Source: Sulfurovum sp. (GTDB lineage Bacteria; Campylobacterota; Campylobacteria; Campylobacterales; Sulfurovaceae). From it: 5,703 bases of DNA. How positions within the stretch are numbered: the first letter of the stretch is position 1; every line of letters begins with the position of its first letter. The notes beneath the pieces are model-generated. The model had not been told where the DNA came from. It was given only the letters and a program-made list of their open reading frames with translations, and made no database searches. Of this stretch, positions 1-5,703 are shown one piece after another. The stretch is from positions 1 through 5,703 of the forward strand of contig DQVJ01000064.1 of NCBI GenBank assembly GCA_015661795.1, written 5' to 3'. Both the position numbers and the translations under genes were made by a program.

Positions 1-14
1 AAATAGGAGCACAA

Positions 15-353
15 ATGAGTGCAAGATATGTTTTATATAAACATGATAGAAACACGCAGCCGTACCATTGGGTACTAAAAGCACCGAATGGTGAAACAAT
101 CCTAACATCAGAAACATATGTATCTGAAGCAGGAGCATTGAACGGAATCAGGTCAGCACAAGTAAATTGTAAAGCTGATGCAAACTATAAACGTTTAACT
201 GCAAGAAATGGAAGTCCATATTTCACACTTAACTCGCCAGATAATGGGCAGGTAATTGGAGTAAGCGAGATGTATTCGACAACACAAGCAAGAGATAATG
301 GCATTGAATCTGTTAAGGTAAATGGTACGACAAGTACAATTGTAAGAGGCTAA
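15..353 (+). CDS. yegP: YegP-like protein with two DUF1508 repeats
   Basis: A 112-aa protein made of two copies of the DUF1508 fold. Repeat 1 covers about residues 4-52 (Y-V-L-Y-K start, then W-V-L-K-A-P-N-G-E, then a Y-x-S-E-A-x-A-x-x-G-I turn). Repeat 2 covers about residues 58-104 (Y-F-T-L-N-S-P-D-N-G-Q, then M-Y-S-T-T-Q-A-R-D-N-G-I-E). Each repeat ends in the family's xxNGIxSVxxN pattern. E. coli YegP has almost the same length, so the gene looks complete. The start is supported by AGGAG at 5-9, five bases before the ATG. Family members are small soluble proteins whose biochemical role is not established. The upstream promoter is outside the window, and the next gene on this strand is 250 bp away, so no operon partner is visible. 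The symbol follows the E. coli homologue and implies no tested function. Confidence 0.9.
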   Translation: MSARYVLYKHDRNTQPYHWVLKAPNGETILTSETYVSEAGALNGIRSAQVNCKADANYKRLTARNGSPYFTLNSPDNGQVIGVSEMYSTTQARDNGIESVKVNGTTSTIVRG

Positions 354-360
354 AGCAAAA

Positions 361-382
361 CTTATTTTTCGGGAAGAATAAG
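361..382. terminator. Hairpin just after the DUF1508 gene, possible terminator
   Basis: Nine base pairs (CTTATTTTT with AAGAATAAG, one G-U) close a CGGG loop, eight bases past the stop codon. There is no T-run after it on the plus strand. On the minus strand it is followed by TTTTGCTTT, so as an intrinsic terminator it would work better for transcription coming from the right. It is placed where a terminator would be expected but is not a textbook one. Confidence 0.3.
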
Positions 383-429
383 AGAAGTAAGCTTGCTGTA
401 GCAGTATGCATCTAAAGATACAAGTGATT

Positions 430-453
430 GGTTATGAGCTGGAACTCATAGCC
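430..453. repeat. Nine-pair hairpin in the leader region
   Basis: GGTTATGAG pairs with CTCATAGCC (one G-U) around a CTGGAA loop. It is the most GC-containing structure in this AT-rich stretch. No T-run follows, so it does not look like an intrinsic terminator. It could be structured leader RNA or coincidence. Confidence 0.3.
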
Positions 454-473
454 GATACACTTTATTATAGTGA

Positions 474-494
474 AAAGAGAATATATTTCTCTTT
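474..494. repeat. Eight-pair inverted repeat in the leader region
   Basis: AAAGAGAA and TTCTCTTT form a perfect inverted repeat around TATAT. Only three T residues end the right arm, then GTCT follows, so terminator function is weakly supported. A dyad of this size could also bind a regulator. Confidence 0.25.
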
Positions 495-593
495 GTCTAT
501 TGAGAATTTATAGAGAATAATAGAGTATCGCTTCTTATCTGCACAAACATACAATTACTTTTTATAGAAAATACTATTGGTCTTATTTTATAT

Positions 594-598
594 AAGGA
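594..598 (+). promoter_or_regulatory. Shine-Dalgarno deciding the GTG start at 606
   Basis: AAGGA lies seven bases before GTG at 606-608, normal spacing. It is the main reason to place the start of the IS-disrupted small gene at this GTG rather than further upstream in the same open frame. Confidence 0.5.
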
Positions 599-605
599 AA
601 AGAGA

Positions 606-612
606 GTGAATC
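606..612 (+). pseudogene. 5' stub of the small gene cut by the IS
   Basis: GTG AAT C is all that remains on this side. As the sequence stands, reading from the GTG enters the IS and meets TGA at 618 after four codons (GTG AAT CTG GAA). Joining 612 directly to 1911 (one GAATC removed) restores GTG AAT CAA TAT AGG and a frame open to 2207. Confidence 0.55.
608..612. repeat. Left target-site duplication GAATC
   Basis: GAATC directly precedes the left end TGGAATGACCCC and recurs in the same orientation directly after the right end. IS3-family elements usually duplicate 3-5 bp. GAATC fits GANTC, which is nearly palindromic, so the inverted-repeat match appears to run outward into the duplication. 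Confidence 0.65.
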
Positions 613-649
613 TGGAATGACCCCAAAAAACTAGACAAAAATTAATTCA
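613..649. repeat. IS left inverted repeat
   Basis: Compared with the right end in reverse complement, the outer 12 bases (TGGAATGACCCC) are identical. Inner blocks CTAGACA and TAATTCA also match at the same distance, separated by diverged A/T-rich spacers. About 29 of 37 positions agree. Confidence 0.8.
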
Positions 650-664
650 GTAGTTCGATAACAA

Positions 665-682
665 AAGTGAGTAAAATCACTT
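665..682. repeat. Six-pair hairpin upstream of orfA
   Basis: AAGTGA and TCACTT form a perfect dyad around GTAAAA, 21 bases before the orfA start and 11 before its Shine-Dalgarno. Some IS elements use such structures to limit translation of read-through transcripts; here the position is suggestive only. Confidence 0.25.
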
Positions 683-703
683 CATAGAATACTAGGATTA
701 AAA

Positions 704-988
704 ATGGCAAGAAGAATATATACAGAAGAATTTAGAATAGAGGCAGTCAAACAAGTTACTGAGAACGGTTATGAGATAGCAGATACAGCCCATAGATTAG
801 GTGTGCATCCAGATTCATTAAGAGCATGGATAAAAAGATTAGAATCTCCAGAAGCAGTTGCTAAAAATAAAGCCACAGAGTCATCATCTGCAGAGATCAA
901 GAAGTTACAAAAAGAACTCAAACGTGTAAAAGAAGAGCGTGATATATTAAAAAAAGCCGCGGTGTACTTTGCAAGCCACACAAACTAA
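704..988 (+). CDS. IS3-family transposase OrfA
   Basis: A 94-aa DNA-binding subunit of the IS3-type transposase. Residues about 4-50 form the family helix-turn-helix (R-R-I-Y-T-E-E-F-R-I-E-A-V opening, then A-H-R-L-G-V-H-P-D-S-L-R-A-W-I-K as recognition segment). Residues about 63-85 are a charged leucine-zipper-like helix (E-I-K-K-L-Q-K-E-L-K-R-V-K-E-E-R-D-I-L), used for multimerisation in this family. AGGA at 694-697, six bases before the ATG, supports the start. The frame is intact and the length is near normal. It probably binds the element's inverted repeats. Without a working OrfB it cannot transpose the element alone, but free OrfA is known in the family as a negative regulator. Confidence 0.93.
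   Translation: MARRIYTEEFRIEAVKQVTENGYEIADTAHRLGVHPDSLRAWIKRLESPEAVAKNKATESSSAEIKKLQKELKRVKEERDILKKAAVYFASHTN
949..956 (+). promoter_or_regulatory. Programmed -1 frameshift site joining orfA to orfB
   Basis: Seven A residues followed by G (A AAA AAA G in the orfA frame) sit where IS3-family elements slip to fuse OrfA with OrfB. A -1 shift here enters the frame that runs from 955 into the OrfB sequence. The family's usual heptamer is A AAA AAG; this run has one extra A. No strong downstream stimulatory hairpin was found by eye. Confidence 0.6.
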
Positions 989-1854
989 AATATACTTTTA
1001 TCAAAGATCATAGTCATATGTATGCAGTGCATAGACTGTGTAAAGTAATGAGAGTACACCGAAGCGGATATTATTAATGGCTAAATCAGCCCATCTCAGT
1101 TAGAGAAGCTGAAAACAAAAAACTACTAATCCATATAAAAGAGTCTTATGAAGAGTCTAATGGCGTATATGGATCAAGGAATATTCATAAAGATCTAAAA
1201 GACCTTGGTATACATGTCAATAAAAAACGAGTAGCAAGGTTAATGAGTGAGGCTAAGCTCTATGGTGTAGGAACATATAAACGTAAACCCTATAGTAAAG
1301 CTGGGGCTGTGCATAAAGCTCATCCTAATTATGTAAAACGATGTTTCACAGTAGATGAGCCAAAGGATACGTGGGTAAGTGACATCACTTACATTTGAAC
1401 GAAAGAAGGCTGGATTTATCTAGCTACAGTGCTAGACCTCTATAGTAGAAAAATCATTGGTTGGGCTACAGGTCATAGGCAAACTACACCTTTAATTATA
1501 AAAGCTCTTAAAATGGCTACAGCAAGACTTCAACATACAGACAGCGTGATACTTCACTCGGATCAAGGAAGTCAATATAGTTCATATGATTATACGAAAT
1601 TAGCAAAAGAACATGACATCACGCTAAGTATGAGCAGACGTGGTAATTGTTATGACAATGCAGTCGCAGAGAGCTTTTTTAAAACACTTAAAAAAGAACT
1701 AGTGAGAAAACAAAACTTTGAGACTAGAGAGATTGCAGCATCTAAAATATTTGAGTATATAGAAATGTTTTATAACGCTAAAAGACGACATAGTTATTCA
1801 GGTCATATATCACCTAATGAATTTGAAAGAAGGTATAATATTGAGACTTCATAA
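955..1854 (+). pseudogene. IS3-family transposase OrfB (DDE), broken by two stops
   Basis: The -1 frame encodes a near full-length OrfB of about 299 codons. It has an HTH_21-like region (S-H-M-Y-A-V-H-R-L-C-K-V-M-R-V-H-R-S-G-Y-Y, then Y-G-S-R-N-I-H-K-D-L) and an rve integrase core. The DDE residues are all present: Asp at 1381 (T-W-V-S-D-I-T-Y-I), Asp at 1561 (H-S-D-Q-G-S-Q-Y) and Glu at 1669 (N-A-V-A-E-S-F-F). There are 35 residues between the second Asp and Glu, the family signature. TAA at 1075 interrupts Y-Y-*-W-L-N, and TGA at 1396 interrupts D-I-T-Y-I-*-T-K-E-G-W. Each looks like a single substitution (for example CAA to TAA, CGA to TGA), since the frame and homology resume at once. A GTG at 1429 gives a 141-codon open piece, which lacks the first Asp and is not a separate gene. 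Confidence 0.9.
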
Positions 1855-1867
1855 ATAGAGGCTTTTA

Positions 1868-1895
1868 TTGAATTAGAAAGTGTCTAGATTATAGG
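1868..1895 (+). promoter_or_regulatory. Weak candidate outward promoter at the IS right end
   Basis: TTGAAT (1868-1873) and TATAGG (1890-1895) are spaced 16 bases apart and point out of the element toward the remnant gene. Each matches only four of six consensus bases. Such matches are common in AT-rich DNA. Confidence 0.15.
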
Positions 1896-1905
1896 GGTCA
1901 TTCCA
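1869..1905. repeat. IS right inverted repeat
   Basis: Mirror of the left end at 613-649: the terminal TGGAATGACCCC (in reverse complement) is identical, followed by conserved CTAGACA and TAATTCA blocks. The orfB stop lies 14 bp before it. Confidence 0.8.
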
Positions 1906-1910
1906 GAATC
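1906..1910. repeat. Right target-site duplication GAATC
   Basis: Same-orientation copy of the GAATC found at 608-612, touching the end of the right inverted repeat. Its last base is the first base of the third codon (CAA) of the reconstructed gene. Confidence 0.65.
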
Positions 1911-2209
1911 AATATAGGGCAAGACTCTTTAGACTAAAACCTAAATCAAATAATACAATTCAGATAGGTATCTATAAGATTAAAAATAAGGGATTAAAAG
2001 CTTTTGATGAGATTATTGATACCCAACTACCACCTATGGCAATAAATAAGCATAAGAACGATTTTGAGAGAAGAATGATCCAGGCATATAATGAATGTAG
2101 AAAACGACAGTTATATAAATACCTAAGCATTCTGACAGATAAAGAAATTATTGAGCTGCTTAAGGATAATTATATTCAAAAAAATGATGTAATATATTTA
2201 TTAAAATAA
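1906..2209 (+). pseudogene. 3' part of a small gene of unknown family, separated from its start by the IS
   Basis: From 1910 the frame is open for 99 codons to TAA at 2207. The product is lysine-, asparagine- and isoleucine-rich. It begins QYRARLFRLKPKSNN; later come Q-L-P-P-M-A-I-N and an F-E-R-R-M-I-Q-A-Y-N-E-C-R-K-R-Q-L-Y helix, and a charged, apparently helical tail ends in V-I-Y-L-L-K. With the stub at 606-612 it forms a 101-aa protein with a GTG start and a good Shine-Dalgarno. No signal peptide, membrane segment or known motif was recognised. The ATG at 2036 could at most give a 57-residue fragment. Absence of internal stops suggests the disruption is recent or the remaining part is still tolerated. 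It converges on the helicase gene, its stop lying nine bases before the helicase stop. Function unknown. Confidence 0.55.
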
Positions 2210-2218
2210 AGAGAGCAT

Positions 2219-5200
2219 TTAAAATTCCTTGTGCACTCTAAAATTTATTGTGCGGCTTTTGTCTTCAAAGTTCACAATATAAGAGGTATTATTAAAACAA
2301 TATTGATGTACATAATTTTTTATTGCTTTTGATGTTTTGATAATCTCTTTATCTTCTGGTAGATGATGGACAAGTTCTTCCGAAATCATTACTAGTAATT
2401 TATCTTCAGCTCTTGAAATTGCTACATTTGTTCGATTTAAGCTTAATAAAAATTCTTCTTCTTGAACAATAATATCAGGGTCACCTACTCCAAAAGAAAC
2501 AATAATGAATTTACGTTGACCTCCTTGAAATCGTTCAACAGTGTCAATTGCACTATCTATGTAATCCTTCTGATCAGAAAATACTTCATGTAATAATCTG
2601 CTTACCAATGATTTTTGAGCTTTATGTGGAGTAACAATACCTACAGCATCATTCCAAAACCATTCATTATATGCATCGAGGGCTGCATTAGTATAAAATT
2701 TATTATATGCTTCAATAATGCATGATGCAACTAGAGTCGCTTCAAATAAGTTTGCTTGTGAGCTAACACCGTCAGAATATGTAATGGCAGAGACTTCATT
2801 TCGCAGTAGAAATATATCTTTAAATAAAAAGTCATTGGTTAGCTTAGTTTTATATGGATTTTCAATTAACTCTTGTGTCCCGAATATTAAATCAGAGTTT
2901 TTTCTATTGGCTTTTAAGTTGTCATAGCCCAGTGTACTAATGTATTTTACAATATCTTTTGTAGAACGATAGTTTATATTTAGCATAATCGGTTCTACAT
3001 TATGTCGAATTCTAAGGTAATCCAATAATGAACCAACATGATATTCAAGATTGACTGGTGGCTTTATTTTATGAATTGGAGGCATTTGCAAGTGATCACC
3101 AAGAATTACAAGCTGGGAATCTTTTTTAAGTCCATATAGTACACTTAATGAATTTGCAATATCACATTGGGATGCCTCATCTAATAGAGCAAAGTCAATA
3201 AACTGTCCAATATAATCAAAACGAGGATTTTTATACTCATTGTCATTATAAAAGCTATTTAATGTAGAAGTTGGAGAAATTATGACTTTTGTTGTATTGT
3301 TATTTATGTTTTCTCTTAACTCATCGAATGAGTTTAAAATAGTTAAGTTCATCCATCTTGGAACTTTATCTGTAAAATCTAAGAATTCACTTCTTCTTTT
3401 AGACTTTAACATATAAAATTCAATAGACTCAAATTGTATATCTAATAAATGATGTAATTTCTCAAAAAGTTCAATACAAGCTTGATATGTAAATGCACTG
3501 ATTAAAATATTTTTAGAGTTTCCATTTTGAAGAATTAATTTTAATAGGGTTTTTATTAAAATACTAGCTGTTTGTGTTTTCCCTGTACCTGGTGGTCCCC
3601 ATATAATAGATAGTCTTTTATTCAGGCTATTGACAATAGCTTCTTTTTGTTTTTCATTGGGTGCATTTTTTAAATCAGTAAGAAGCTCAATATATTTAGA
3701 TTCAATTAAAGCAATCGAATAATTAGAAGTTTCATTTTGTAGTTTATTTGCGTCCCAAAGCACATCAGCTGCCATTGTATCAGGATGTGTTTTTTTCCCA
3801 GGGATATCTTTAGTAAGCCCTAATGCTTTTAATGTTTCCTGCGATGCATGTGAAACCAACGGTGTTTTAATAGCTTTAAGATATTTTAGCGTAAAAGGAG
3901 AACTTGAAAAGTTGTCTAAATCTAAAAGATATAACTTTTGATTCATATTAATAAGATTTGTGTTAATCAAAAATGAAGAGATTGGTTTATATGCATTTGG
4001 TTTTATAGCGATAATACCAGAAACCCTATCAAAATGTACTATATCCATCTGGAATACAGCATTTATTTTTTGTCTAAAAAATCTAATATATTCAGAAGCA
4101 TTTATATCGTAGTTTCTTATATATGCACCAAATGATTGAACGATGAAAGAAGGATCATGATAAATACCGATACTTAGATTCGTTGAATCATCTTTTATTT
4201 TTGAATCTTTTGAATCTTCAGTAACTGTATAAACAAAAATATCTGATCTCGCATAAATATTTAAGGAGTCAAGCCACTTTAAGCTTTCCTCTTTTGTCAG
4301 GAGTTTATCTAAAACTATAGCTTTGTAATCTGTTTCCAGTTCTTTAGCATATTTAAATGAATCTAGTTCCTTATCGAGTTTACTATATTCTTCATTTAGT
4401 TTTTGGTGTAAATACCATAGTTTTGAGTCTGCAGGTAAAGTTTTAATATTGTTGAAGTCATTGAAAATATCAAAATTAATCTCACTAGGAGTACCCTTAA
4501 TAAGTTCTCTTAAATCTTTATGTAGTTGTACAGAAATAAATTGTAGTGCTTCTACATGAGCTTTTGCTGTATATCTATATTTATCTTCAATATCTTGATA
4601 ATTTTTATAATGTAACCATATTTCATAGAGTCTTTCTTTTGGAATATAATCTGAGAAAGGATCATAAAAGGCTTTGGATAGGTTTTTATTATACTCAGTA
4701 TATGATTTTGCTACCTCAAATAAAGTATAATCAAACTTTAGATCTAAGGCTAAATTAGATTTAATTACATCCTTAACAAATGTGGCATTAGGTGTTTTTA
4801 TATTATCATAATCCTCTAAAACATTTTCGGTTCCAAACAACCATATTAAGGGCTTAAATAGAGCATGTTCTAAGATGACACCTAAGTGTTTTCCAATTAG
4901 ACTTCTAAGCTCATCATATTGTGTGCGATCCCAAAAATAGATATGATAATTACTACATTTGAATGGTCTGTATCGGTTGTTTTTAGGATCATTTGCGAAA
5001 GAAAAATATTCATCCAATTGTTTTAAAAATAAAAATAACATTTCTTTTTCATGCTCGATATCCCCTTTTTCTGTAAAAAAGACTTGAGAAGGGAAAGACT
5101 TGTTATTATTATATTCTGCTTTATTGTAAGCGTATTCTTCTTGGCTTATATTTTTTGTAGGAGTGTATTCTTTCCAGTAACATTTGGTACTTATTGATGA

Positions 5201-5703
5201 AATAATTCTAGTGGAAGGGTCAAAATTGAGTGTGATGAAGATATTTGTAAATGTTGTATAGTTTTTTGGTATGCTATAGATCAATCGATTTTCTATATTT
5301 TTTTGTTCCTCTAAAATAGATTTTGCTCTTTTGGGGATAATTGATGAATCAGTTTTAAGTTTACTATGTTTTGAGTATGCATTTTCTGTGCCATTCGTAT
5401 GTTCAATTTCAGATATGGTATTGAAAGAATTTTCTTGTAGTACTTTTCTCATAGCAGGTGTGACAAAAGGAATTTGTGAAATATGTTCCGAATTTATTGC
5501 TTTAACATAACAATGATTAGATGTAATCTTTAATTTGTTTTCATTGCTTAACCATTCGTCATAGGCTAACCAATCACATAAACCACATTTTTTACTAATG
5601 TGCCAATCTAAATCTATCCATTTTTCTGGCTCTTTTAAAATTGGTACTATATCATCAAGTAAAATTCTTCTTAAAGCTATAGCAATTTGATCATGTTCAA
5701 TAT
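2219..5703 (-). CDS. Large RecB-nuclease-like/SF1 (DNA2/NAM7) helicase, 5' end outside window
   Basis: 1160 residues are visible, numbered here from the first full codon at 5701; the frame stays open to the window edge, so the N-terminus is missing. The Met codon at 5452 is residue 84 and has no Shine-Dalgarno. Residues 39-42 are CGLC, followed by W44 and C64, then S-Q-I-P-F-V-T-P-A-M-R-K-V-L, which resembles the Fe-S-type cysteine end and HhH-like tail of TM0106/Cas4-like RecB nucleases. Around 255-265 is Y-F-W-D-R-T-Q-Y-D-E-L and at 323-334 F-D-Y-T-L-F-E-V-A-K-S-Y, a middle region typical of such fusions. About 428-468 looks helical. The helicase core is complete: Q685; Walker A GPPGTGKT 702-709; Ia near 734-741; DEAS 841-844; GDHLQMPP 868-875; N-Y-R-S near 910-913; QGGQ 1059-1062; NRTNVAISRAE 1089-1099. 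Known relatives of this SF1B class unwind DNA or RNA with ATP. A nuclease-helicase role is inferred; the nuclease active site is not in view. Confidence 0.88.
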   Translation of the reverse strand, partial: IEHDQIAIALRRILLDDIVPILKEPEKWIDLDWHISKKCGLCDWLAYDEWLSNENKLKITSNHCYVKAINSEHISQIPFVTPAMRKVLQENSFNTISEIEHTNGTENAYSKHSKLKTDSSIIPKRAKSILEEQKNIENRLIYSIPKNYTTFTNIFITLNFDPSTRIISSISTKCYWKEYTPTKNISQEEYAYNKAEYNNNKSFPSQVFFTEKGDIEHEKEMLFLFLKQLDEYFSFANDPKNNRYRPFKCSNYHIYFWDRTQYDELRSLIGKHLGVILEHALFKPLIWLFGTENVLEDYDNIKTPNATFVKDVIKSNLALDLKFDYTLFEVAKSYTEYNKNLSKAFYDPFSDYIPKERLYEIWLHYKNYQDIEDKYRYTAKAHVEALQFISVQLHKDLRELIKGTPSEINFDIFNDFNNIKTLPADSKLWYLHQKLNEEYSKLDKELDSFKYAKELETDYKAIVLDKLLTKEESLKWLDSLNIYARSDIFVYTVTEDSKDSKIKDDSTNLSIGIYHDPSFIVQSFGAYIRNYDINASEYIRFFRQKINAVFQMDIVHFDRVSGIIAIKPNAYKPISSFLINTNLINMNQKLYLLDLDNFSSSPFTLKYLKAIKTPLVSHASQETLKALGLTKDIPGKKTHPDTMAADVLWDANKLQNETSNYSIALIESKYIELLTDLKNAPNEKQKEAIVNSLNKRLSIIWGPPGTGKTQTASILIKTLLKLILQNGNSKNILISAFTYQACIELFEKLHHLLDIQFESIEFYMLKSKRRSEFLDFTDKVPRWMNLTILNSFDELRENINNNTTKVIISPTSTLNSFYNDNEYKNPRFDYIGQFIDFALLDEASQCDIANSLSVLYGLKKDSQLVILGDHLQMPPIHKIKPPVNLEYHVGSLLDYLRIRHNVEPIMLNINYRSTKDIVKYISTLGYDNLKANRKNSDLIFGTQELIENPYKTKLTNDFLFKDIFLLRNEVSAITYSDGVSSQANLFEATLVASCIIEAYNKFYTNAALDAYNEWFWNDAVGIVTPHKAQKSLVSRLLHEVFSDQKDYIDSAIDTVERFQGGQRKFIIVSFGVGDPDIIVQEEEFLLSLNRTNVAISRAEDKLLVMISEELVHHLPEDKEIIKTSKAIKNYVHQYCFNNTSYIVNFEDKSRTINFRVHKEF

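Larger units (their letters stand above)
406..513 (+). pseudogene. Doubtful 35-codon reading frame, possibly an upstream piece of the disrupted gene
   Basis: ATG at 406 opens a 35-codon frame ending in TAG at 511. The frame is actually open from 391, after a TAA at 388. The predicted peptide begins MHLKIQVIGYELELIADT and has a plausible amino-acid mix for an AT-rich genome. No Shine-Dalgarno precedes the ATG. Where it stops, the frame one base over (504 onward) is open and stays in phase with the gene remnant past the IS, so a single base change near 500 could have split one longer gene. Chance openness is equally possible. No family is recognised. Confidence 0.15.
354..605. other. Non-coding or decayed stretch between the DUF1508 gene and the IS-disrupted gene
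   Basis: About 250 bp without a convincing gene. It holds the hairpin at 361-382, a nine-pair hairpin at 430-453 and an eight-pair hairpin at 474-494, plus a Shine-Dalgarno at 594-598 serving the GTG at 606. Frame 391-510 is open for 40 codons, and frame 504-612 is open and continues in phase with the remnant gene beyond the IS. This may be the leader of that gene, or its decayed 5' part. No tRNA-like cloverleaf or clear sigma-70 promoter was found by eye. Confidence 0.5.
613..1905 (+). mobile_element. IS3-family insertion sequence, decayed
   Basis: A 1293-bp element bounded by inverted repeats with TG...CA tips and flanked by GAATC repeats. It has the IS3 layout: a short orfA with helix-turn-helix and coiled coil, an A-run frameshift site, and orfB in the -1 frame with a DDE integrase core. 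The orfA ending (D-I-L-K-K-A-A-V-Y-F-A) is characteristic of the IS3/IS51 side of the family. OrfB carries two premature stops, so the copy cannot make a full OrfAB transposase. Matching flanks show it arrived by transposition at this spot and has not since recombined at its ends. The alternative ends 607/1911 extend the inverted repeat but leave no target duplication and do not restore a gene, so they are less likely. Confidence 0.9.

Noticed and set aside
385..465. Possible tRNA-like fold around the 430-453 hairpin
   Set aside because: No T-loop consensus, no matching acceptor stem and no anticodon arm of the right size.
769..981. Minus-strand 70-codon frame opposite orfA
   Set aside because: Lies wholly inside the well-supported orfA, has no recognisable motif and no ribosome-binding evidence.
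1429..1854. GTG-initiated 141-codon frame as an independent gene
   Set aside because: It is the C-terminal part of OrfB after the TGA at 1396 and lacks the first catalytic Asp.
607..1911. IS ends at 607 and 1911
   Set aside because: Gives no direct repeat and no restored gene; the extra inverted match is explained by the near-palindromic GAATC duplication.
2197..2210. TTTATT/AATAAA palindrome at the convergent gene ends as a bidirectional terminator
   Set aside because: Entirely A-T pairs with a two-base loop and no T-run on either side; not a credible terminator.
2718..2927. Plus-strand 69-codon frame inside the helicase gene
   Set aside because: Antisense to the conserved helicase C-terminal part; reads as a shadow frame.
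4546..4758. Plus-strand 70-codon frame inside the helicase gene
   Set aside because: Antisense to the middle region of the helicase; low-complexity hydrophobic composition typical of shadow frames in AT-rich genes.
5450..5452. ATG at 5452 as the start of the helicase gene (1077 aa)
   Set aside because: No Shine-Dalgarno, and the frame is open upstream to the window edge with family-like cysteine and hydrophobic motifs.
1..5703. CRISPR array or tandem repeats
   Set aside because: No regularly spaced direct repeats seen anywhere in the window.

Overview
The window is AT-rich DNA, apparently from a Gram-negative bacterium. The gene content (a YegP/DUF1508 protein, an IS3-family element and a very large nuclease-helicase) and strongly AT-biased codon use would suit a Campylobacterota-type or other AT-rich proteobacterial genome. 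Nothing here fixes the taxon, so this assignment is weak.

Layout from left to right: (1) 15-353, plus strand, an intact 112-aa tandem DUF1508 (YegP-like) protein. (2) 354-605, no clear gene: three hairpins, a doubtful 35-codon reading frame, and near the end a Shine-Dalgarno in front of a GTG. (3) 613-1905, a 1293-bp IS3-family insertion sequence with imperfect inverted repeats, an intact orfA, an A7 frameshift site and an orfB broken by two in-frame stops. It is flanked by GAATC direct repeats. (4) 1911-2209, the 3' part of a small gene of unknown family. Removing the IS and one GAATC copy rejoins it to the GTG at 606 and gives a 101-aa protein, so the IS landed at the start codon. (5) 2219 to the right edge (5703), minus strand, a large multidomain protein. 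A cysteine-containing segment resembling the end of a RecB/Cas4-like nuclease comes first, then a long middle region, then a complete DNA2/NAM7-type SF1 helicase. Its reading frame runs off the window, so its true start is not here.

The helicase gene and the disrupted small gene converge and end 9 bp apart. The helicase is the only candidate for an unusual system (nucleic-acid processing, possibly genome defence), but its partners, if any, lie to the right of the window. The IS is probably no longer able to make its own transposase, although all three DDE catalytic residues are still encoded.
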